In this document: positions 17,386-23,134 of the stretch, one piece after another | How positions within the stretch are numbered: the first letter of the stretch is position 1 | Layout of the letters: each line of letters begins with the position of its first letter | Assembly: GCA_045614925.1 (NCBI GenBank) | Contig: JAZLDV010000001.1 | Location: forward strand, 1-31,074 | Direction: 5' to 3' | Length of the DNA: 31,074 nucleotides | Source of the DNA: JAZLDV01 sp045614925 | Lineage (GTDB): Bacteria; Bacillota_I; Bacilli_A; Erysipelotrichales; Coprobacillaceae | Position numbers and translations under genes: made by a program | The notes under the pieces: model-generated | The model's input: the letters and a program-made list of their open reading frames with translations, nothing else | Told to the model about the DNA's origin: nothing | The model's database searches: none

Positions 17386-18213
17386 ATGAAAGTATTTACA
17401 AGTCAAGAATTTATAAAAAAATTAAAATGGTTAGTTAATGATGTGCCTAACGTATATTATAGTGGCTCTAATTGGTCTAAACTCAATTCTAAAGGACAAT
17501 GGCAGTTTGATTGCGTGTTATCTGTAAAATCAATTCTATGGGGTTTTAAAGCCGATAAGAACTTATTTAGAGGTGGTACAGTATATAAATCTAATGGAGT
17601 ACCAGATTTCACTTGTAATGGTGCTTTAAATTATTGTACAGATGTATCTACAAAATTTGATAATTTAGTGCCAGGTGAATACTTATGTATGAAAGGTACA
17701 AGTTATAATCATACAGGAATTTATTTAGGAAATGGAAAAGTATTTGAAGATACAAGCTGCAGAACATGGGGAGTTAGTAAAGCTGTTATAAGTGATATAG
17801 ATAGTAAAGGAATACGAAGTAGAAATGGTGTTAAATGTCTTAAATGGACATATCATGGCAAGTTAAATTACATAGATTATAGTCAAGAACCTAAACCTGT
17901 AAATCAAGTAATGATATGGCAAGAAGCAATGAATAAACAATGGAATTGTGGACTTGCAGTTGATGGATCATTTGGTTCAGCTTGTACAAAAGAAGCAATG
18001 AAACATTATTTACATTACTTGATTAATGCACCAATAATGGTTAAATGGTTGCAAGAAAGACTTTTACAATTAGGTTATTCTGTTGGTAGTTGTGGTGTTG
18101 ATGGATCGTTTGGAAACGATACACTAAAAGCAGTTAAAAAATTCCAAAAAGATAAACATATTGCAGTTGATGGTTATGTAGGCAGTGCAACAGTAAAAGC
18201 ATTAACGGAATGA
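17386..18213 (+). CDS. endolysin: NlpC/P60-type peptidase with C-terminal peptidoglycan-binding repeats
   Basis: Degrades the host cell wall at lysis. In this 275-residue protein the catalytic domain (about 1-165) has the likely nucleophile Cys43 in QFDCVLSVKSILWGF and His109 in SYNHTGIYLGNGKVFE, the arrangement of NlpC/P60 enzymes. The C-terminal part holds two peptidoglycan-binding-1 type units, marked by the repeated 'VDGSFG' (about residues 190 and 240) and ending 'KFQKDKHIAVDGYVGSATVK'. No signal peptide is visible, which fits holin-dependent release. AGGAGG lies at 17375-17380. Confidence 0.85.
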   Translation: MKVFTSQEFIKKLKWLVNDVPNVYYSGSNWSKLNSKGQWQFDCVLSVKSILWGFKADKNLFRGGTVYKSNGVPDFTCNGALNYCTDVSTKFDNLVPGEYLCMKGTSYNHTGIYLGNGKVFEDTSCRTWGVSKAVISDIDSKGIRSRNGVKCLKWTYHGKLNYIDYSQEPKPVNQVMIWQEAMNKQWNCGLAVDGSFGSACTKEAMKHYLHYLINAPIMVKWLQERLLQLGYSVGSCGVDGSFGNDTLKAVKKFQKDKHIAVDGYVGSATVKALTE

Positions 18214-18458
18214 AAGAAAAAGATATATATAATACAATAGCTGAAGAACAACCATGCTGTATGCTGTGTGGTAAAGGGTATAATTTACATATTCATCATA
18301 TACGATATGGGAGTTGTGGAAGGCATACATATTTTGGAAATATAATAAGACTATGTATTGATTGTCATGCTAAAGTACATCAAAATAAAAAGAAATGGCA
18401 ACCAATATTAATTACCATAGCTAATGAACATGAAAAGAAAATGAATAGACTAGCTTAA
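18210..18458 (+). CDS. small HNH-type zinc protein
   Basis: An 82-residue protein with the HNH layout: CCMLCG (zinc cysteines), HIHHIRYG, then N-I-I-R-L-C-I-D-C-H-A-K-V-H. Such phage proteins are usually nicking or structure-specific DNA nucleases; it may also act in recombination. The start overlaps the endolysin stop (ATGA), so it is coupled to that gene. It is the last gene before the late-operon terminator, which starts inside its final codons. Confidence 0.75.
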   Translation: MKEKDIYNTIAEEQPCCMLCGKGYNLHIHHIRYGSCGRHTYFGNIIRLCIDCHAKVHQNKKKWQPILITIANEHEKKMNRLA

Positions 18459-18474
18459 TCGCTAGTCTTTTTTT
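18448..18474 (+). terminator. intrinsic terminator ending the late operon
   Basis: A perfect 7-bp stem GACTAGC / GCTAGTC (18448-18454 with 18461-18467) with loop TTAATC, followed by seven T. The loop includes the stop codon of the HNH gene. Directly afterwards a new promoter begins, so this is a clean transcription boundary. Confidence 0.92.
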
Positions 18475-18475
18475 A

Positions 18476-18504
18476 TTGCAATAATTTATTTAATATAGTA
18501 TAAT
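18476..18504 (+). promoter_or_regulatory. near-consensus sigma-70 type promoter for the regulator cassette
   Basis: TTGCAA (18476-18481), a 17-base spacer and TATAAT (18499-18504). Transcription would start near 18511 and the first gene begins at 18529 with AAGGGGAG as ribosome site. It does not appear to need a phage activator, so the cassette could be expressed early. Confidence 0.8.
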
Positions 18505-18528
18505 ACAAAACTTGACAAGGGGAGTTTT

Positions 18529-18744
18529 ATGAAATTTATTGAAAATGAACATTTATATAATTTTATTCTTTCTAGTATGTATTTTAATGAAGCAAGAAAA
18601 GAAAAAGAAATATTTATGTTATGGAGACAAGGATATAATAATTGTGATATAGCTAAACAAGTGGGTTATACTGAAGGAACAATTAGAAATAGAAAAAAAG
18701 ATTTGCTTAATAGATGCAATACATTATTACAAAATCAATATTAA
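18529..18744 (+). CDS. small helix-turn-helix regulator (sigma region 4-like)
   Basis: A 71-residue protein with a helix-turn-helix at about residues 30-60 ('LWRQGYNNCDIAKQVGYTEG', then TIRNRKKD). This resembles sigma region 4 or LuxR-type DNA-binding modules. It is the first gene after a strong promoter and stands right before four TTACGA iterons, which it might bind. No ligand or dimerisation domain is seen. The family is not recognised. Confidence 0.7.
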   Translation: MKFIENEHLYNFILSSMYFNEARKEKEIFMLWRQGYNNCDIAKQVGYTEGTIRNRKKDLLNRCNTLLQNQY

Positions 18745-18745
18745 T

Positions 18746-18780
18746 TTACGAACTATTACGAATAATTACGAGTTTTACGA
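18746..18780 (+). repeat. four TTACGA iterons at helical spacing
   Basis: TTACGA occurs at 18746, 18756, 18766 and 18775, i.e. at 10, 10 and 9 base intervals, with A/T-rich fill. All copies face the same side of the helix. They lie just upstream of the promoter-like element at 18795, a typical position for an activator. Either neighbouring HTH protein is a candidate binder. Confidence 0.75.
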
Positions 18781-18794
18781 ATTATTGCACTTTA

Positions 18795-18828
18795 TTTGCC
18801 TTTACAACAACCTTTTATAGTGTATTAT
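18795..18828 (+). promoter_or_regulatory. promoter-like element A before the second HTH gene
   Basis: Begins TTTGCCTTT, nine variable bases, then TTTTATAGTGT. The same two blocks at the same spacing recur at 19089-19117. A -10-like TATTAT lies at 18823-18828 with TTTACA 16 bases upstream. It probably works with an activator bound to the iterons upstream. Confidence 0.5.
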
Positions 18829-18846
18829 AGCAACTCGAGGTGGCAA

Positions 18847-19083
18847 ATGATAGAGAAATTAAAAATAAAAGCATTATACGATGATTTTGTAAATAAAGTG
18901 AATCTAACTGATGAACAAAAAAGAATACTTGATATGATGCTGAATAAAGATAAAATTGTTAAAATGAGTTTAGAAATAGGTGTTAGTGAAAGAACAATAA
19001 AATATGAGATACAAAAAATAAAAAAACTATATAATACATACTTACAAATAGAAATAACAAAGATGATTAGTCTAATGGACTAA
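18847..19083 (+). CDS. second small helix-turn-helix regulator
   Basis: A 78-residue protein with a sigma region 4-like C-terminal half ('KIVKMSLEIGVSERTIKYEI'). ATG 18847 is chosen because GAGGTGG lies at 18837-18843; the longer TTG-initiated frame from 18796 has no ribosome site and would cover the promoter element. It resembles the upstream regulator in size and type but is not a close copy. It may act on element B, which begins six bases after its stop. Confidence 0.7.
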   Translation: MIEKLKIKALYDDFVNKVNLTDEQKRILDMMLNKDKIVKMSLEIGVSERTIKYEIQKIKKLYNTYLQIEITKMISLMD

Positions 19084-19088
19084 TTTTT

Positions 19089-19117
19089 TTTGCCTTTTTT
19101 TAGCATTTTTATAGTGT
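19089..19117 (+). promoter_or_regulatory. promoter-like element B before the uncharacterised cassette
   Basis: TTTGCCTTT, nine bases, TTTTATAGTGT: identical in both blocks and in spacing to element A (20 of 29 positions match). The downstream gene starts at 19219 after a hairpin leader. No TTACGA iterons lie here. The start point of transcription cannot be fixed from sequence. Confidence 0.5.
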
Positions 19118-19145
19118 TAATTAGTATTAATCTATACTTGAAGGG

Positions 19146-19200
19146 AGAAGGTAGCAGATATTATTTTAAAACAATAATTATGCTTAAAACCTTCTTTTTT
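19146..19200 (+). terminator. leader hairpin with T-run before gene 19219
   Basis: AGAAGGT (19146-19152) pairs with ACCTTCT (19189-19195), continued by AGCA / TGCT (19153-19156 with 19181-19184) after a small bulge, then a T-run. It stands between element B and the first cassette gene, so it would act as an attenuator or limit readthrough. Confidence 0.6.
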
Positions 19201-19218
19201 CATTTTATAGGAGGGAAA

Positions 19219-19713
19219 ATGTTTAACAATCCATACTTGTCAAATGTGTATAATCAACAGGCAAGTTTAGAAAGAATTAATGAACAAATTAATCAACTTG
19301 AAAATCTAAAAAAACAAATGCAACAACCACAACCACAACAACCTACATCACTTACACAAAATTTTCAATTAGCACCAACTACAAGAGATGTAATTAGATA
19401 TGCGAGTTCAATGGAAGAAGTGCAAAGAGAAATGGTAATTGGTGAAACACCATATTTTAGTAAAGATATGTCGGTTGTATGGGTAAAAAATATTAAGGGT
19501 GAAATAAGAACATATGAACTAACAGAAATATTACCAAAAGATGATAAAGACATTAAAATTGAATACTTACAGGCACAAATTGAAGAATTAAAGAAAGGGA
19601 TGAAAAAGCATGAATCCTATGCAAATGTTAATGAGCCAATTAATGAACCAATTGAAAGCGAAAAATCCTCAAATGTTTCAAATGTTTCAAAATATGCAAA
19701 AAAATCAAAATGA
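19219..19713 (+). CDS. uncharacterised cassette protein 1 (Gln-rich, coiled coil)
   Basis: A 164-residue protein that begins 'MFNNPYLSNVYNQQASLERI' with an N-terminal coiled coil, a Gln/Pro-rich stretch (QQPQPQQP), a central globular part ('GETPYFSKDMSVVWVKNIKG') and a charged C-terminus with NEPINEPI. Proteins of this general form occur in gut Firmicutes phages, usually without assigned function. ATG 19219 follows TAGGAGGG. Its last 104 bases overlap the next gene in another frame. A structural or virion-associated role is conceivable but unproven. Confidence 0.75.
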   Translation: MFNNPYLSNVYNQQASLERINEQINQLENLKKQMQQPQPQQPTSLTQNFQLAPTTRDVIRYASSMEEVQREMVIGETPYFSKDMSVVWVKNIKGEIRTYELTEILPKDDKDIKIEYLQAQIEELKKGMKKHESYANVNEPINEPIESEKSSNVSNVSKYAKKSK

Positions 19714-19837
19714 TCCAAAAGAAATGATAAAACAAATGACAAGTAAATATAAACCAGAACAAATAGAAAATTTTAAAAAATATGCTAATAGTTTTGGAAT
19801 AACAAATGAACAACTTGAAAATTTTGGTATCAAGTAA
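19610..19837 (+). CDS. uncharacterised cassette protein 2 (Met/Gln/Asn-rich)
   Basis: The 75-residue protein begins 'MNPMQMLMSQLMNQLKAKNP', followed by Met/Gln-rich sequence and a C-terminal helical part ('IENFKKYANSFGITNEQLEN'). Small Met-rich proteins of this kind accompany the other cassette proteins in related gut phages, as far as I recall. It overlaps the upstream gene by 104 bases in a different frame, which is long for phages. A ribosome site AAAGGGA lies at about 19594-19600. Confidence 0.7.
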   Translation: MNPMQMLMSQLMNQLKAKNPQMFQMFQNMQKNQNDPKEMIKQMTSKYKPEQIENFKKYANSFGITNEQLENFGIK

Positions 19838-19867
19838 ATTGATATAAATTATAGAAAGGAGGTAAAT

Positions 19868-20707
19868 ATGAACAACGGCATTCAACCTACTGTAGAATTA
19901 GCTACAAACAATGGTGGTTATCCATATCCAGTATATCCAATGATGAATGGTGGAGGATTTGGTAATAGTGGCTTTTTGGGTGGAGATGGTTGGATTGTTT
20001 TACTACTATTACTAGCATTTGGTGGCTGGGGTAATAATGGTAATGGAAATGGTGGTTTCTTTGGTGGTAGAGGATTTGATGATGGATATGCATGGTTGTC
20101 TAATGGACAAAAAGAAATCATGCAAAATACTAATAATGGATTTGATACATTGCATTTAAGTAATCAACTAGAAAGTAATAAAGATGCGATCAATGATTTA
20201 GCAGCATCTATTTGTAATGGATTTAATAATACTAATACAAATCTATTAACAGGATTTAATTCACTTAATACATCTTTTTTAAATTGTTGCTGTGATAATA
20301 AATTAGGTATTGCTGATTTAAAATATACAGTAGCAACTGAAAACTGCCAGGATCGTCAAGCATTAAATGAAGGTGTAAGAGATATAATTGCATCTCAAGT
20401 AGCAGGAACTCAACGTGTACTTGATAAATTATGTCAACTAGAACTAGATAATGTAAAGACACAAGTAGATGCTAAAAACGATAGAATTGCTGATTTACAA
20501 AGAGAATTATCAATGAAAGATTTACAAGCATCACAAATTGCTCAAAACTCATTTATTGCTCAAGGATTTGCTAATGAAGTAGACCAACTATACAACAGAT
20601 TAAGCAACTGTCCAGTACCTAGTACACCAGTTTATGGACGTACACCAATATTCACTTGTCCTAACAACAATGGTTGTGGATGTAATGGATATAACAACCT
20701 AATTTAA
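19868..20707 (+). CDS. uncharacterised cassette protein 3: Gly-rich, hydrophobic segment, Cys-rich ends
   Basis: The 279-residue N-terminus is Gly/Asn/Tyr-rich and includes a strongly hydrophobic stretch, GWIVLLLLLAFGGWG (about residues 40-55), possibly a membrane or assembly segment. 'YAWLSNGQKEIMQNTNNGFD' and a series of helices follow, with cysteines at FLNCCCDN and C-terminal CPNNNGCGCNGYNN. I recognise the type from Firmicutes gut phages, where it is annotated as hypothetical. Position next to a jelly-roll candidate suggests a virion or surface protein. It has a strong AAAGGAGG site and is followed by a structured spacer with a terminator. Confidence 0.8.
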   Translation: MNNGIQPTVELATNNGGYPYPVYPMMNGGGFGNSGFLGGDGWIVLLLLLAFGGWGNNGNGNGGFFGGRGFDDGYAWLSNGQKEIMQNTNNGFDTLHLSNQLESNKDAINDLAASICNGFNNTNTNLLTGFNSLNTSFLNCCCDNKLGIADLKYTVATENCQDRQALNEGVRDIIASQVAGTQRVLDKLCQLELDNVKTQVDAKNDRIADLQRELSMKDLQASQIAQNSFIAQGFANEVDQLYNRLSNCPVPSTPVYGRTPIFTCPNNNGCGCNGYNNLI

Positions 20708-20729
20708 GCATGAAGTAGATTACTACTAG

Positions 20730-20804
20730 CTCGATAACGAGAACTTGCAAAATTCCCCTTATAGGGAAAACGATAGAGAGTAGACAAGTTCTATTCTCTT
20801 TTAT
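20730..20804 (+). promoter_or_regulatory. structured spacer with terminator and possible pseudoknot
   Basis: Hairpin CTCG-ATAA-CGAG (20730-20741); hairpin TTCCC / GGGAA (20753-20757 with 20764-20768); terminator with 9-bp stem GAGAGTAGA / TCTATTCTC (20776-20784 with 20790-20798), loop CAAGT, then TTTTATTT. GAACTTG (20741-20747) is the exact complement of CAAGTTC (20785-20791), which covers the terminator loop, so it could form a pseudoknot or an antiterminator. Confidence 0.65.
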
Positions 20805-20823
20805 TTAAGAAAGGAGAAAAGAT

Positions 20824-21294
20824 ATGATACAAACAATTATAAATGAACCATTAGTATTATCAAGTAATTCAAGTCCAATAGTTTTTGATGCAACAGATGT
20901 AAGAACTAGATGTGCATATTGTTGTAATGGGGGATGGTTAGATTATCAAGATGGAAATCCTATATTTAAAATGTTTGGAAATGGATATACAGGATATTAC
21001 GATATTAATTTTAGTGCTTCAGTTAGTTCAGCAACTGCAGGAGTAGTAGCAATAGGATTATATGAAGATGGAATACTTATACCAGATACAGTAAGAGCAG
21101 TTACATTGGCAGCAGCAGATGATTATGAAACAATTTCATTTAATAAGAAATTAAGAGTATGCCCTAGAGGAACGTCAAATATAACTGTAGCTAGTGTTCC
21201 AAGTGTAATAACACCAACTACACCAACAACTCCAATTACAACTGAAATACCAATTATTACCAATGCTACATTTAATATTAAAAGAGATAGTTAA
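20824..21294 (+). CDS. putative jelly-roll (TNF/C1q-like) surface protein
   Basis: The 156-residue protein is beta-rich. The order 'SNSSPIVFDATDVRTRCAYC', a loop, 'YTGYYDINFSASVSSATAG', 'AIGLYEDGILIPDTV', 'ETISFNKKLRVCPRGTSNIT' and a final strand 'ATFNIKRDS' resembles the TNF/C1q-like or BclA-type jelly roll that forms trimers on surfaces. A Pro/Thr-rich hinge (TPTTPTTPITTEIP) precedes the last strand. This suggests a decoration or adhesion protein. The assignment is by strand pattern only. Confidence 0.65.
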   Translation: MIQTIINEPLVLSSNSSPIVFDATDVRTRCAYCCNGGWLDYQDGNPIFKMFGNGYTGYYDINFSASVSSATAGVVAIGLYEDGILIPDTVRAVTLAAADDYETISFNKKLRVCPRGTSNITVASVPSVITPTTPTTPITTEIPIITNATFNIKRDS

Positions 21295-21494
21295 TGTATA
21301 ACAATTTAGATATTAAGTCATTAATTTTACAATTATATAGTGTTATATTGCTAATAAAAGACTTCAATAATGCAGATTTAATGCAAGAATTGTGCAATCA
21401 AGATGAACATTATTTAAAAAAAATAATACAACAAAATGAAGAAATAATTAATCTTTTAAAGAAAGGAGGTAATAATGGAAGAAAAATTAATTGA
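21294..21494 (+). CDS. small uncharacterised helical protein
   Basis: The 66-residue protein is helical, with a hydrophobic first half ('LILQLYSVILLIKDFNNADL') and a charged second half. The start codon overlaps the stop of the preceding gene (TAATG), so the two are coupled. It is not recognised. It may be a small partner of the surface proteins around it. Confidence 0.6.
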   Translation: MYNNLDIKSLILQLYSVILLIKDFNNADLMQELCNQDEHYLKKIIQQNEEIINLLKKGGNNGRKIN

Positions 21495-21918
21495 AAAAAC
21501 AAAAAGTTCAATTGAACAAATAATAGAAGGTGATATATCACCAAATAATATTGAATACTTATACAAATTAAGTAAAATAAATCATATGGCAAAGGAGGAT
21601 AAAAATATGTATGGAAATTATATGGGAAGAAATCCAGGATATGACACATATGGACGTGGCATGGAATATGGAAGAAATTATGGTGCTAGAGGATATGATT
21701 CAAGGTATCGTGGAGAAGAAAACCTAGATAGAATGTATAATGAATATGGTAGATATATGGAAAATCGCAATAGATATGGTGCAGGAGAAGAAACTGATAA
21801 ATCATTTTATTATATGGTTAAATCATTAGAGGATTTTATTCGTGTATTACATGAAGAAGCAGAAACACCACAACAAAAGCAAATGCTACACGAAACTTTA
21901 CAAAGAAGTATGATGTAA
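21475..21918 (+). CDS. uncharacterised two-part protein: helical N-domain plus Tyr/Gly/Arg-rich domain
   Basis: A 147-residue protein. Residues 1-44 form a helical unit ('IEYLYKLSKINHMAKEDKN'). Residues 45-105 are low-complexity Tyr/Gly/Arg/Asn-rich ('MYGNYMGRNPGYDTYGRG'), and the C-terminus is helical ('VKSLEDFIRVLHEEAETP'). It has its own AAAGGAGG at 21465-21472. A second complete ribosome site and in-frame ATG occur at the domain border (21591-21609), so the Tyr/Gly-rich part may also be made alone. The low-complexity part could mediate self-association; this is inference. I recall similar proteins in gut Firmicutes phages, without function. Confidence 0.75.
   Translation: MEEKLIEKTKSSIEQIIEGDISPNNIEYLYKLSKINHMAKEDKNMYGNYMGRNPGYDTYGRGMEYGRNYGARGYDSRYRGEENLDRMYNEYGRYMENRNRYGAGEETDKSFYYMVKSLEDFIRVLHEEAETPQQKQMLHETLQRSMM
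21591..21609 (+). promoter_or_regulatory. internal ribosome binding site and in-frame ATG at a domain border
   Basis: AAAGGAGG at 21591-21598, eight bases before ATG 21607 (codon 45). It would yield a 103-residue protein that starts exactly at the Tyr/Gly-rich domain. Placement at a clear domain border supports real use. Confidence 0.5.
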
Positions 21919-21919
21919 A

Positions 21920-22276
21920 GTGTATAAATTTTATAATGCTAATGCTGTAAACAGATTTACTGATGATTGTGTTATAAGAGCCATATCATGTGCTACAGGT
22001 AAGTCATGGGATTATGTATATGACTATTTAAGTGATATAGCTCAATATGAAGGCACATTATTAGATAAAAGAGATTTTGTAATAAACTATTTGGATATAA
22101 CATATCAACGATTATATAACATTCATGGTAGTGTAGGGGAAGTATCAGCTATGTTTCCAAATAATACTATATTAATAACTACAAGAGGACATATTTTATG
22201 TTCTAAAAATGGAATTGTTTATGATACATTTGATCCAAGAGATAGAGAAGTAGAATATGTTTGGCTTGTAAAATAA
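21920..22276 (+). CDS. putative papain-fold cysteine peptidase
   Basis: The 118-residue protein has a Cys-His-Asp arrangement typical of a compact papain-like fold: Cys17 in TDDCVIRAIS at the start of a helix, His91 in TTRGHILCSKNG and Asp102 in YDTFDPRD. The 'DC.vRAi...' plus 'GH.l....g..yDt.d' signature is shared by a family of short Firmicutes and phage proteins of unknown function. Such enzymes may process virion proteins or cut peptide cross-links. Start is GTG 21920, one base after the preceding stop, with only a weak ribosome site. It is the last gene of the cassette. Confidence 0.65.
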   Translation: MYKFYNANAVNRFTDDCVIRAISCATGKSWDYVYDYLSDIAQYEGTLLDKRDFVINYLDITYQRLYNIHGSVGEVSAMFPNNTILITTRGHILCSKNGIVYDTFDPRDREVEYVWLVK

Positions 22277-22296
22277 GGACTTTTAAGTCCTTTTTT
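22275..22296 (+). terminator. intrinsic terminator ending the cassette
   Basis: A 7-bp perfect stem AAGGACT / AGTCCTT (22275-22281 with 22286-22292) with loop TTTA, in a run of T to 22296. It starts within the stop codon of the peptidase-like gene. Confidence 0.92.
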
Positions 22297-22305
22297 AATG
22301 TAAAC

Positions 22306-22345
22306 AATTGACAAAACAAACGTAAATATATATAATATGTCAATT
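22306..22345 (+). repeat. inverted repeat bracketing an early promoter (candidate operator)
   Basis: AATTGACA (22306-22313) and its exact complement TGTCAATT (22338-22345) have starts 32 bases apart, about three helix turns. One arm covers the -35 box, the other the expected start of transcription. This fits an operator for a repressor, though no repressor gene is recognised here. Confidence 0.45.
22308..22336 (+). promoter_or_regulatory. consensus sigma-70 type early promoter
   Basis: TTGACA (22308-22313), a 17-base spacer, TATAAT (22331-22336): both boxes are perfect. Transcription would start near 22343 and lead into the gene at 22365. It follows the cassette terminator directly. Confidence 0.9.
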
Positions 22346-22364
22346 TGAAAAGGGGGTGAAATAT

Positions 22365-22634
22365 ATGGAATGTATTATTACATATCAAAAATCTAATGGA
22401 GAAATATTCATAAGACCTTATAATCATTCATTTATTACATTAAGACATAAAAAAGGTGAGGAAACATCAATGGGTTGGAAAATAATAAATATTCATTATC
22501 GACATAATGATAATTATTATTGTTATGATGATTTTATGAGAATATTTAGAAATGGTGTTGAACGAGAACTAAAAGAAAAAAGAAGAAAAAGACTTGTAAA
22601 ATATGCTATAAAACAATTAAACAAACTAGCATAA
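22365..22634 (+). CDS. uncharacterised early phage protein
   Basis: An 89-residue protein, first product of a consensus promoter. It begins 'MECIITYQKSNGEIFIRPYN', contains 'SMGWKIINIHYRHNDNYYCY' and ends in a strongly basic helix ('ERELKEKRRKRLVKYAIK'), compatible with nucleic-acid binding or host takeover. ATG 22365 follows AGGGGGTGA at ideal distance; GTG 22356 lies inside that site. I recall similar short proteins in Firmicutes genomes but know no function. Confidence 0.7.
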   Translation: MECIITYQKSNGEIFIRPYNHSFITLRHKKGEETSMGWKIINIHYRHNDNYYCYDDFMRIFRNGVERELKEKRRKRLVKYAIKQLNKLA

Positions 22635-22677
22635 ATTATTATTTAAAACCAAAGTGTAAACTAAAATAATTTTTATA

Positions 22678-22706
22678 TTGACTTAAAAAATAAACAATGC
22701 TAAAAT
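22678..22706 (+). promoter_or_regulatory. strong early promoter with extended -10
   Basis: TTGACT (22678-22683), a 17-base spacer and TAAAAT (22701-22706), preceded by TGC that makes an extended -10. Transcription should start near 22713, at the left end of a structured leader. Confidence 0.85.
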
Positions 22707-22710
22707 GAAA

Positions 22711-22818
22711 TTAAGTTAGATGAAACAATATGGCTTTGGTTTAAACGAACTTAACATAATATATATTAAAAGATTTTAACCAAAGTCATCAAAAGTGATT
22801 TTGGTTTTTTTAACTTAA
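22711..22818 (+). promoter_or_regulatory. attenuator-like leader RNA
   Basis: Terminator: ACCAAAGTCA / TGATTTTGGT (22779-22788 with 22796-22805), 10 bp, then six or more T. Competing antiterminator: GGCTTTGGTT (22732-22741) with AACCAAAGTC (22778-22787), 10 bp with one G-U pair. TTAAGTTA (22711-22718) can pair with AACTTAA at 22748-22754 or, perfectly over 8 bp, with TAACTTAA at 22811-22818, closing the whole RNA. The two mutually exclusive states suggest controlled readthrough into gene 22833 and perhaps the replication genes. The trigger is unknown. Confidence 0.7.
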
Positions 22819-22832
22819 AGAAAGGAGTAAAA

Positions 22833-23027
22833 ATGAGATTAAAGGGTTGGGCTAGATTTGTTATTACACTAATTATGATTCATATAAGTTTTTTTATATG
22901 GAAACAAACAGGAATACTTGGTGAATTAGCACAAAAAGACGTATTTTACATGATATTATGCATCGCTAGTTGGTTTTATTTAATCATAGGGCAGACATTA
23001 ATTTATCGAGCTTTATGGGAAAAATAA
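22833..23027 (+). CDS. small membrane protein with two transmembrane segments
   Basis: A 64-residue protein with two hydrophobic helices ('FVITLIMIHISFFIW' and 'VFYMILCIASWFYLIIGQTL'), a basic N-terminus and a short charged loop. It is expressed from a strong promoter through an attenuator-like leader, so timing or dose seems controlled. Early phage membrane proteins of this size often act in superinfection exclusion or host interference, but nothing here proves it. Confidence 0.7.
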   Translation: MRLKGWARFVITLIMIHISFFIWKQTGILGELAQKDVFYMILCIASWFYLIIGQTLIYRALWEK

Positions 23028-23049
23028 AAATCGGAGGGATGTCCGATTT
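23028..23049. terminator. hairpin, possible terminator
   Basis: A perfect 8-bp stem AAATCGGA / TCCGATTT (23028-23035 with 23042-23049) with loop GGGATG. The T-run is weak on the + strand; on the - strand it is much better, but no - strand gene is seen. It may separate the membrane protein gene from the replication genes. Confidence 0.55.
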
Positions 23050-23134
23050 CTTGTAAAAAAATATCTTTACAACAAAGAGTATAACACATATCTAATTAAA
23101 AAACAATGGGGGTTTATTGAAGGGAAGGAATATT

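Noticed and set aside
23066..23094. Possible promoter TTTACA-17-TATCTA before the replisome organiser gene
   Set aside because: Both boxes are poor and such matches are expected often in DNA this AT-rich.
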